DNA from: Diploptera punctata
Taxonomy: Eukaryota; Arthropoda; Insecta; Blattodea; Blaberidae
Length of the DNA: 64,000 nt
Assembly: GCA_030220185.1 (NCBI GenBank)
Contig: JASPKZ010001233.1
Span: forward strand, 434,001-498,000
Direction: 5' to 3'
Every line of letters begins with the position of its first letter. The stretch's first letter is position 1. Positions 38,501-50,500 of this stretch are shown here, in pieces. The notes below the pieces were generated by a model. That model did not search any database and was not told the DNA's origin. It was given only the letters and a program-made list of their open reading frames with translations. The translations under genes were made by a program, and so were the position numbers.

Positions 38501-41500
38501 TTCTCTTGTATTCTATCCAATTTTCTGTTGTTTTATTTGCCAACCATTCTAAGTAGCATTTTTTCTTCTTTTTGGTTAATTCTTCAATATCATCATTCCA
38601 CCAATCTTGGGTATTTTGTTTTTTATTTATTGTGCCTAATGCTTCTTTTGCTGCCGAATGTATTATTTCCTTTAATTGATTATATTCTTCTTCTATGTCT
38701 TCCTTGTAATCCAAATTCTCAATTTTAATCCTCAGTCTTTCTTTATATAAGTTTTTGATACTATCCTGACTGTTATTGTTATTATTATTATTATTATTAT
38801 TATTGTTATTGTGCGGAAGTCTGGCAAATTCCTACCAGGGAAATGAGAAGAATTTTAAGTACAGAAACGGATGTTTTAAGATGATCAGCTGGAAAATCTA
38901 GAATGGATAGAATACGAAATAAAGAAATAAGGGAAATTATGGGTGTACAAGTGGAGCTGGACATTATAGACATTATAGAAAAGGAAAGATTACAGTGGTA
39001 TGGCCATGTCAAAAGAATGCCAGAGCAAAGATTACCAAAAATTGTTATGGAATGGATCCCAATGGAAAGGAGGAAGAGAGGAAGACCGAAGAAAACTTGG
39101 ATATAAGGGGTACAAGCAGCTATGAATATAGAGGAATGGAGGTAGATCAATGGATGGACAGAGAGGAATGGCATTTGGTTTCTGGAAAACGGTGGCAGCT
39201 GCCATGATACCGGATGATGATGATTATTGTTATTATCATCATCATTCTATAGTTATTGTTTTAACTGATTGGTTTGAAGTAAAATAATTTTTAACTTTTC
39301 AGATTATGTAATTGCATTAAATATATATTATTCTGAACCCATTAGACTTAAAATGTATAAAATAATTTTGATTTTCAGGCACGTGCTCCAAATTCCCCTG
39401 TACTGATTGTAGGAACTCATTATGATATGATGAGGGAATATTACCCTGCATCCATATCTGAAGATCTTCAGCAACACATCAGGGACAAGTGAGTTTGTCA
39501 TTTTAACTAACTCACTGGCACTATTGAACTGAAGCTCATGGACCTACAGCTCTCCATACTTCCCTATCCTGAGTTAATATTTTCCAATCATTCCCTGTAT
39601 AATTAATCTCCCTCAAATCATGGTTATGTTATTTCCCATCTCATTCTTGAACTACCTACTAAGCACTTTCCTTCTGGTTATCCTAGTTTTTTAAGTTCCT
39701 CTTCCATTTCCCATTCAAGCCATATGTCCTGCTCATCATAGGCTATTGACTTAATTGTTCTTATTCATCTGAATTCATATAGCTCACAGTTATGTAGTTT
39801 TTTTCATTCTCCAGTCTGTTAATCTCTTTTGGTCCAAAAAATTTTTCTAAGCGCTTTATTTTCAATACTCGTAATCTTTTTTTTTCTTCTCTTAAAGAAA
39901 GAGACCACATCTTATAACTCTACATATTATATAATTATATATATTATAACTCGAAGAATCACTGTTTTAGAGTTTGTCATTTTAGCTACATTTAATAACA
40001 ATTTAAGATTAAATTAAAATATTTTTTATTATTACAATAATTCAAAATCTTCTTTGTTACTCTTCACTGTAATAAGATTTATCTTTTAATATTGTAACAT
40101 TTTCAGGTTTATCAACATAGTGGATGCAGAGAAATGTGGATTACCTAGAGTGTTGGACACAATCGAAGTGAGCTGCAAGACTCGACACAACATCAAATTG
40201 CTGTGTAATCTCATTTATGACACAGTTTTCAGTCTGCGACCACCAGGTAGCTCTCATTATGATATATAATGATGTTGATGCATTATCAGTGAAACCATTC
40301 TTTCATATCTTGTTAGTCCTGATGTCTTTTAATTTTTGTTACATTTTCCAAACAATCTTCCTTGTTCTTCTCTTAATTTTTTTCTCAAAATTTTGTCTTC
40401 AAAAAAATTTTTAAAAATTGTTATGTTATAGTATAACAATGTTACTTTTTGCATGACAGTGCATTCTGTCATACTTACAGGAATGGCAGCCATGATTGAA
40501 AGTTCAATTTCATAAATTTTGGCGTTGCCTACCTATAAATAACTGAATAACTCTACTGTAATATTACAAATTACATACCCAGGGCAGGAAGTAAAATCAC
40601 TGCTTTTATGTATACTATGTACAATGTATATACAAAAATATATCCAAAATATAGTGTTAATATACATTATATGAAACAAATCACTGCATTTTAAATTAAC
40701 TGAATTTTTATTATTAATTTCATACTTCTCAATGATGGATAAATCATATTTGAAGAGAAAAATTATACGCTCAGACCGGGACTTGAACCCGGGACCCTTG
40801 GTTTTCTAGTGCTCTACCATCTGAGCTACCTGAGCAAGTACCGATCTAAACGCAAATTTTTCTCTATATACGTTGTAATTCCCGCCCACCAAATGCTTTG
40901 AAGCCTTTGCTTCTATCTTTGCAAATGGCAGCTCCTTTATTAAGAAGACATATTTGGGAATTATACATTACATTATAAATGCCAGTACGGCTTTTTTCGA
41001 TGTTTTTATTATTAATTTCATACATCTCAATGATGGATAAATCAATAATTTTTCTCTTCAAATATGATTTATCCATCATTGAGATGTATGAAATTAATAA
41101 TAAAAACATCGAAAAAAGCCGTACTGGCATTTATAATGTAATGTATAATTCCCAAATATGTCTTCTTAATAAAGGAGCCACCATTTGAAAAGGTAGAAGC
41201 AAAGGCTTCAAAGCTTTTTTCGATGTTTTTATTATTAATTTCATACATCTCAATGATGGATAAATCATATTTGAAGAGAAAAATTATTGATTTATCCATC
41301 ATTGAGATGTATGAAATTAATAATAAAAACATCGAAAAAGGCCGTACTGGCATTTATAATGTAATGTATAATTCCCAAATATGTCTTCTTAATAAAGGAG
41401 CCACCATTTGAAAAGGTAGAAGCAAAGGCTTCAAAGCATTTCGTGGGCGCGAATTACAACGTATATAGAGAAAAATTTGTGTTTAGATTGGTACTTGCTC

Positions 41501-44500
41501 AGGTAGCTCAGATGGTAGAGCACTTGGACTAGAAAACCAAGGGTCCCGGGTTCAAGTCCCGATCTGAGCGTATAATTTTTGTCTTCAAATATGAACTGAA
41601 TTTTATTTGATACAATATTAAAAGTTGATTTAACAAAATACAGTAGGTATTTACCATCATTCTTACATGCCACCGTTTTATTCCTGATTGGTGTCATGGC
41701 CTGCTATAGTCTGAACTAAATTATTTTTGGCATTTAGCGTATATACATTGCCAGACTGCTAGCGTCAATCAGTTATTTATAATGAATGCAAATATTTCCA
41801 ACAAAGATGTTATTTTTTTACTATTATATATTATTTTGAAAACACCATCATGCAAAAAATAATATACAACACACATTTGTGAAGTGTTTTACAGAATCTC
41901 GCTAATGCTTGGTTTTTAATAATTTCCTCACTTCTGTAAAAACCACTTCCCACCCTCACATCGTAATATACTATTATGCTTTCAGAAGTCTTAATTTATT
42001 TTCTTTTTATATATATTTTGAGAAAAGATTAATGAAGCCTTCTAGACACATCATAATCTAACATCAAATTCTGAGAAGCAAGGAAGAGAACAACTTTATT
42101 GTTAAATCAAGAGCATTAGTTACATGAATACATACATATATTTGTGATATTTTTATATGCTGTATAATACTGAGTTGAGAGCTTTTGACTGACACTGTTA
42201 CAGGTAGCAAGGAACTACTCCTGGAGCAGAGAGTGCCTGCAAGTTACTTAGCTTTGGAAGATGTTGTCAGCCATCTTGCTTCAGAGCGCAAATTGACTGG
42301 TGTTGATCCTGTATTAAATGCTGAACAGTATAAAGGAGTAGTAACTGCTGAGATGCAATATCGATACCAACGTAGTTTTCGAGATGCTGCTGAGCTCCAC
42401 CAGGCAACATTGTTTCTTCATGAAAATGGTGTGTAAATAGCTACATCATCATCATCATAATATTGTATTCTCCTTTTAGAAGGTCAATTCCAAATATGTC
42501 TCCATCCATTTCTATTCTCAGAAGTTAAATACCAAATTTGTGTAAATGTATTTGACTGCTTCTTTTCAATGATATCACAATTAAAATATAAATCAAATAC
42601 TATGATTTAACAATAATCATCACTGGGATTTCTGCACTTATATAAGTCTCATTAATTACAATGAGACTTTCTGAGAATAGAATGGAGACATAGCCATTAA
42701 TTTGTGGGAAACATATGTAGATTTTGTTTTCATTTATTTTATTTGCACTCGTGTAAAAAAAGTCTACTTTCTACTTCTTTGTAGACTTACTTAATTTATG
42801 AAATTAGAAGAGCTTAATTTAAAGTGAATAACTTGCTCCTTATTACATTTTCAGGAGTTTTACTTCACTATGATGATGCAACTTTGAAAGATCTTTATTT
42901 CCTGGATCCTCAGTGGCTTTGTGATATGTTGGCTCATGTGGTTACAATCAGGGAAATCAATCCTTTTGCACGAACTGGTAATGTCAGACAATTTAATTAA
43001 AATTTAATTGACTACAAATATTTTCAAACTTGATAAGAAATAACATCATGTAGTAATCTATTAAGAGATTGAATCAGAAATATATGCATCAAATTGTATT
43101 TTGTTTTCTCATCTGAACATTTTTTATTGAAGATCTTCACCATTCTCAATTAAATCCGACTGCTGTGCTAACTGTAGGATGGGATGTTTTGTATATACTT
43201 TCCCTCTGATGGTAGCCAGACAAACTTAAAAAAAATATTTAATCATGAGGTTTGTCTGCCCACCATCAGAGGAAAAGAATATATAAGGCTTCCAATAGTC
43301 AACACAGCAGTTGGATTCTAGCTGAGAATGGTGAAGAATCAAAAATATATACAGCTGAGAAAGCAAAATATGAAATGAGATGAATATTTCCAATTCAATA
43401 TCTTGACTATAAATTTGTGTAAAAATACTTTATGGTCTTAAGTCAAAATATTGTTTGTTTATGTTAAAATCAAATGTTTCCTACCTCTCCTCATATAAAT
43501 CTTATAAGTAGATTGCGATTTCAAGACCATAATGGTCTCATCTTCAGTACAATCTTGGCAACATAAAATCAGTCGCCAAGATTGTACTGAAGATGAGACC
43601 GTTATGGTCTTGAAATCGCGATCTACTTAGAAGATTTATATGAGAAGAGATAGAAAACATTTGATTTTATCATAAATTAAACCTCATAGTGATTAACTCC
43701 TATAAAAGTCAAAAAAGTTGTTTGTTTAATTATTATGAGTTGTGACAGTCAATGTCACAGAAGTGTGAAGAAACTAGTCTGCAAGAAATATAAAAAAATA
43801 TGAGGTGAGTCCAAGACCCTAACTCATAATAATTAAAAGAAACCTCATAGTGTTACTTCCTCAAATATTAAATATTGTTTCTTTCTTTGTTTACTAATGC
43901 CAAGCACTTGCCATGCAATTATCAGGTCTCTTGTTCTTCAGTATTTTCAAGATACTGTAAATTTAGATGAAAGGGCTGAACATTGCTGAAGGTGGTTCTG
44001 ATCCATCTCTTCTTGTACATTACACAAGAGGCAAAGTGGAAAAGAAATTATTTCAGTTCTGTGCAAATGCTTTGATATACAATCATGACCTGGGTCAGTC
44101 TAAAAGATGCAATAGCACTTTTGCTTGGATACTCAAGGATTTTAAATAGTTGTGTGCTGTTAAGGCTCTCCTATCCTTTATTTTTAAAGCTTCATTAAAA
44201 TAATTAGACAATGTAATTTTAAATTCTCTTAGTTGTTATGAATGGCAAATCTGGTGGAGGTTTCTGCACAATACTACATTATTTCTTTGCTAGATATCTA
44301 GCTTGAAATTTCTCCCAGAGAAGCATTATGATGTACCAAGGCCATGCCCAAAAAAATTATATGCAGCTTTTAACTACAAAGCACTAAAATCCAGCTCTAA
44401 GGGTCGAATCTATGAACGCATTAGACCATAAAAGGCGTTCTCTGCTTAGAAAGTTGTATCCTAATACGATTTTGCTTACTCAGAAATCTGTTCATGCGAT

Positions 44501-47500
44501 AATAATTGTTGAAATTCATAAGCTATCTGACGAGGTAACTTAAAGAGAGAGACGAATTGTGAGAATCCCAAAGGGAACTGATGGTAACCGATGTAGTTTG
44601 AAACCTTGCCGCGTACCTTGCTGCTTTATCCAGGATGTTGGACCTTGAAGACTTTGATCATGTTTTCGGTATACGCGGAGAAGAGGAATTTGATAGAGTC
44701 TACCAAAGAATTCAACTGGAAGAACAGGAGAATCGGCGTAATATTGCGCGATGTAGACGTCGTCGTATACGGTATTATTTGCGGGACGCAAGCGTAAATG
44801 CGTTCCTCTAACAGACGAAAATAACGGAAGTGGTTTTATCACTGAGAATTCTGGATAATTTCTTGCCAATATTACGAAAACGACGACTTTCATGCATGAC
44901 CAGTTAGTGGGTAGCTAATTCGATCTTTGCACTTGCTCACGGTGAGTCAGCTCACCAGTGATTGGAAGTAATTTGAGTAGAGACTAACGTATTTGCATGC
45001 GGCCCTAAATCTCTCATTTAAACTACAGGGATGTAATAAAATTCTTGACTTGGTGGATTGGATGACCCTCACACCCTCTCATCTGGGCACTGCCTGCCTC
45101 ACTCCACTCTATTCAAGCAGGGACGACCATCTACTTTGCACAGTGTGATGCCCATTGTTGGATTCTGGCTTTGATTTATTTGCCTTGCAGTTAAAAGTGG
45201 CAGATAATTTTTTGGACATGGTCTTCATACATCACAATGCTTCCCTGGGAGAAATTTCAAGGTATGTTTTGGTATGCAATAGTTCACAATTCCCTTGTCA
45301 GTTTTTTACACAATAGAAGTACACAACTCCTACGTAATGCAGCCTACCGAAATTATTTGTAAATTGAAAATAGACCACATAATTTGATCAATTTGCTTAG
45401 CATGGGACTGAAAGCATGAAAAATGCAGTGGATGTCAATTGAAAACATACACATTTTTTATAGATAAAAGTAAATTTGCACAGATTTATTTAACTATATT
45501 ACTCCTTAATGAAATTAAAATGAGTCATACTTTTTCTCAACTCATGCACTCTTGTTCTTCTCAGTACAGGACCATGGTTTCAGGAATAATCATTCCTATC
45601 TTCAGCCATTTTTCAGTCAAAAAGATAGTTGAAGATAGGAATTACTGTTCCTGAAACCACGGTCTTGTGCTGTGAAGAAGGTAAGATGATTGAACTTTCC
45701 TCTGTTGGTGGACCAATGAACCTCCAGATTAAATCAGAATCCCCAGGAATTTTGAAGTTCATAAGTTTTTCTTCTTTGTATTTCTGAATGTGTAAGATGA
45801 TGTTTTTATTATTGATTTAACACTTCTCACTGAAGGATACATTATATTTGAAGAGAAAAATTTTCAAATGAATCGTGATTTTTTCTTACCTCATACACGA
45901 TTCAAATCACGATTCATTTAATTATTATTAATTGAACCTCATAATGTTAAAAATTCCCAAATTTAATATATAAATAGAAAAATTTTCGCCTAGACCGAGA
46001 CTCGAATCCAGGACCTTTGGCTTGCCGGGCCAAATGCTCTACCAACTGAGCTACCGAGGCAAGTTGCGATCTAGATGCAAATTTTTCTCTTATATACGTT
46101 GTAATTCCCTCATACCAAATGCTTTGAAACCTTTGCTTCTATCTTTGCAAATGGTGACTTCTTAGTTAAGAAGACATTTATTGGGAATTTAACACTACTT
46201 TATAAAGCCAGTAGGGCTTCTATTGATGTTTTTATTATTAATTTAACACTTCTCACTGAAGGATAAATTATATTTGAAGAGAAAAATTTTCACCTAGACC
46301 GAGTCTTGAACCAGGGACCTTTGGCTTGCCAGGCCAAATGCTCTACCAACTTCTCTTCAAATATAATTTATCCTTCAGTGAGAAGTGTTTAATAAATAAT
46401 AAAAACATCAATAGAAGCCCTACTGGCTTTATAAAGTAGTGTTAAATTCCCAAAAGCTGGGAACAATTTGTCTCATTTTTGGAAAATGATATCACTAGGC
46501 CTCAACCAAAAATATATAAAGTTTTAAAAAATTTAAATAATGATTCAAGAGAAAATGCACATTTAAATTGTATATCTAAAGAATCTTGGCTTACCTACTT
46601 TCATCATTTACGGACACAAAAGGATGATTTATTACAAATACCAATCTCTAATAACACTGCTTTGGAACAAATTTCTATAGATGAATTAACTGATGTTGTT
46701 AAATCATTAAAAAGTAACAAAGCTCCCGGAGAAGACCACATTAATCAAGAATTATTTAAATTTTCAACTAAAAATTTTTTAGACAGATTTCTTATTCTCC
46801 TTAATATGATATGGGAAGGACAAGAACCACCACAAAGCTGGAACAAATCCATTGTAATACCAATCTTCAAAAAAGGAAGTCGCCAAATCAAAGATAACTA
46901 TCGTGGAATTAGCTTGTTGAACTCTGGATATAAAATTTATGCTAATATAGTTAAGAATAAATTGAGGAAAATTTATGAAAATATAATTGGAGAAGAGCAG
47001 AATGGATTCAGAAAGGGTAGATCTTGTACAGATGGATTCTTTACTCTAAAACTACTATTAGAAAAGCACAAGGAATTCAATATAGAAACTCATATCGCCT
47101 TCGTTGACTTCATAAAGGCTTTTGACAAAGTAGACAGAAATATATTACTACAAATTTTAGCTGATGATAACGTTCCACAACAATATATTACTAATATCTT
47201 CAACATCTATAAAGATAATGAAATCTCTGTTAAACAAGATGGCAAATTATCTTCTTGGGAAAAGATCAACACTGGAGTAAGACAGGGATGTGGACTTTCA
47301 CCGGTGCTTTTCATTATATACATGAATAAATTAATAAATGAATGGAGGAAAACACAACGAGGATATATACCCATCAATAGGAACCTCAAACTCGATGCTA
47401 TTCTTTTTGCAGACGATTTAGCTCTTCTGGCACTTTCCGAAAATGATTTGCAACGATCAATTTATAATTTACAAAAAATAGGTGCCAAATTTAATATGGA

Positions 47501-50500
47501 AATATCAATTAACAAAACTAAAATTATGGCATTTCATGGGAAGAACCCCATACAAAGTAAAATCTGTCTCCAGAATAAAATTTTAGAGAGATCTAATCAA
47601 TTTAAATATCTTGGATATTATCTCTCTATCTGGGATGAAAAGGATATCCCTGAAAAAGTTACTAGTTATAATAAAAGTTTAGGAATTATTAATCAAGTTA
47701 TGAAACCATCCCTTGTACAAAAAAACACCAGATTACGTTTATATAACACTTTGGCTAGACCAGTGTTGACCTATGGTAGTGAAGCATGGACACTAAAAAA
47801 ACAACATGAAAGCAGAATAACGGCTTGTGAAATGAGATTCATGCGCAGAACAGCGGGTTACACCAGATGGGATCGGAAAAGGAACACCGATATCTTAAAA
47901 GAATTGAAGACTACGCCAATTTTGGAATATATTAAACAGTACCAACTAAATTGGAAACACCATCTTGAAAGAATGAGTTCAAATCGGATCCCCAAAGCTG
48001 TTTATAATTATATACCAAGAGGACGAAGATCACTGGGCCGTCCTATGAAACGCTGGAGGGAAAATTTTCTATAGGATCATAACAGGCCTTGGCCTAATAC
48101 TTGGAAGGAAGAAGAAGAAGAATAAATGTCTTCTTAACTAAGAAGCTGCCATTTGCAAAGATAGCAGCAAAGGTTTCAAAGCATTTGGCACGAGGGAATT
48201 ACAACATATATAAGAGAAAAATTTGCATCTAAGTTGGTAGTTGGTAGAGCATTTGGCCCGGCAAGCCAAAGGTCCCGGGTTTGAGTCTCAGTCTAGGCGA
48301 AAATTTTTCTCTTCAAATATAGTGTAAGATGATGTTTTATTTTAGGAAGTAATATTTTGAGGTTCTTTTAATTATTTTATTTTGAGTCTGTTTACCTTAC
48401 CTCAATATTAATGTTGATTTGTTCTTGAACATGTTTCGATTGGATATCAATCATCTTCAGTATATTGCCCAGACTGGTTGGATTAACAACATAAATATCC
48501 AGGATTTACAACATAAATCCAACCAGTCTGGGCAATATGCTGAAGATGATTGATATCCAATCGAAACATGTTCAAGAACAAATAAAGATTAATATTGAGG
48601 TAAGATAAACAGACTTCAAATAATATAAGTGTAAGGTGATGTTATGACTCTTTTAATTTTATTAATGTGAAAGCCACATAATGTTAATTCCCATCATAAA
48701 TTTGATAAAATATATTACTCTTCTCTTTTATAGGTGTGATGAAATTGGATGATTTGAAACATGTGTTCAAGTCATCGAATATTGGTCCAGTGGACACCCG
48801 TGGCTACATAGTTAATCTTCTCAACAAGTTTGAAGTGGCCTTAACATGGGACAGTCGAACACTTTTGATCCCTTCACTCCTTCCTTCAGAAGAAACAATG
48901 CGAGCTGCCCACACTCAGTTAGTCAGGGTAAAGGTGCTGCTCTCGACTTCTTACTGTCTCTTGTAGCTGCATGCTGCCACTCGGACTCCTGTAACTAAGA
49001 TGTGATAACATCCAAGTTAGACACATTTTCATAGTTTTATACTCTGTTTGAATCCTGGAAAAATTCAATCAAATTACATTGGGAAGTAACACTATAAGGT
49101 AATTTTTAAATTATGAATGAGTTGGATAAAATGTTTTTGCATTTCACCTCATAAAGTTCCATGTTTTCAAGATACTGGTTTCAAAAACAATTTGCCTTCT
49201 TCAGCAAATTCCAATCCTGGAGGGTTGGAGATTGACTGAAGATAAAGGCAAATGGCCTTTGAAACTGGTATTATGAAAACTGGAACTTTATGAGTTGACA
49301 TACAAGAAACATTTTATCCAAGTCATTTATTAACTTGGAAAAGTTATTCATCTAATCTGATTATAAATGGTCTGTGCTAAAATTGTGTATAAATTTGCCA
49401 ATATGAGATTTGATCATCAGAACTAGTAAGTTATATACAAGAATACCATCCTAAAAGTCCTCCATCTTTATTGTCTTGTTTCTACTACCAAATAATTTGC
49501 ATATTATTGAATCATAAAATAAAAATACAAAATAATTTATAGCTGTTGTTGGCGCCTTTATTGGCTTGCATTAATGGGACAATTGACTTAGTAGGAGTAG
49601 TTTTTTTATTTTAGTAGACCGTAAGGTTTTAGGTTACAACTAAAAAAAAAATTAAAATCCCAATTCAAACTAATGGAATCCTCTTAAATAATAATATGTA
49701 CCCGATTCATATCTGCCTAACAAATATGATAATTCATATACTCATAATTGTAAATTATTTTTTTATAAATTGAATCAATTAAAAGTTTTTTCATCTCACC
49801 TCATAAAGCTCCAAGTTTTCATGATAACAGTTCCAAAGGCCTTTTCCTCCATTGTCACCCAAAACTCTTGACTGTTGAAATTCAACTGAGAATTTCAAAG
49901 TTGAATAGGCACTGCGCTACAAGTCGGAAGGCCGAGGGTTCAAGTCCCGGTGGGGTTAGGATTTTTAAATTGACCAAAACCTTCTGGTGGCACTATGGCC
50001 CTGGGGTCGACTCAGCCTCTAAAGGAAATGAGTACCAGACGCTTGTTCTGGGGGTAAAGGCGGCCGTCACGCAGGGCTGACAACCCGGCTGACATCAAGT
50101 GCCGATTGTCTAGAAAAAGTGGGAGCCTTAACCTCCTACTACCCCAAGGGCCTCCCGAGGCCTGTCGTGGGATCACTTTATTTCAAAGTTGAATTTGTGG
50201 CTGACAATGGAGGTGAAGCCCTTTAAAACCAGTACTGTGAAAACATGGAGCTTTAAGAGGTGAAATGAAGACATTTACTTGACTTAGTTTATAAATTGTA
50301 AATTACCTCAAAGTGTTACTTCCCACCGTAATTTTAAGTAAATTATTTTATTTATCCTGCCATTTTTATTATGTCACATGGCTTATATATTTCAAAGTTA
50401 CTTGCCTATAGTTCCAAGGCTCAAGTTGATAAATTTGTTGGGTGTAAAAATCAAGGGCAAGCTGAAGATGATATAGAAGATTATATCGAAACATATTCGA

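Larger units (their letters stand above)
40690..41600. repeat. Array of alternately inverted T repeats
   Basis: Read left to right there is a minus T unit with tRNA-like (40769-40835), then plus (41040-41220), minus (41216-41287), and plus again with tRNA-like (41497-41569). The shared segment is TCGATGTTTTTATTATTAAT plus CATACATCTCAATGATGG and its complement. The whole block is a compound palindrome with a tRNA-like sequence near each end. Confidence 0.75.
43465..43700. repeat. Fold-back repeat with two opposed hammerhead-like cores
   Basis: The left core (minus, 43508-43550) and right core (plus, 43584-43626) are near-exact inverted copies separated by 33 bp. Outer ends are TTTCCTACCTCTCCTCATATAAATC and ATTTATATGAGAAGAGATAG, bounded by AAACCTCATAGTGATTA at 43680. 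Confidence 0.75.

Noticed and set aside
41497..41569. A functional host tRNA gene
   Set aside because: The cloverleaf is good, but nearly the same sequence occurs about 20 times in 64 kb within one repeat. The anticodon stem has mismatches and the implied isotype lacks the expected variable arm.
46256..46290. Hammerhead core inside the T repeat (CTGAAGGATAAATTATATTTGAAGAG)
   Set aside because: It looks similar at first glance, but an extra G breaks CTGANGA, GAAAC is replaced by GAAGA, and other copies read ATGATGGA. I see no stem III or cleavage triplet.
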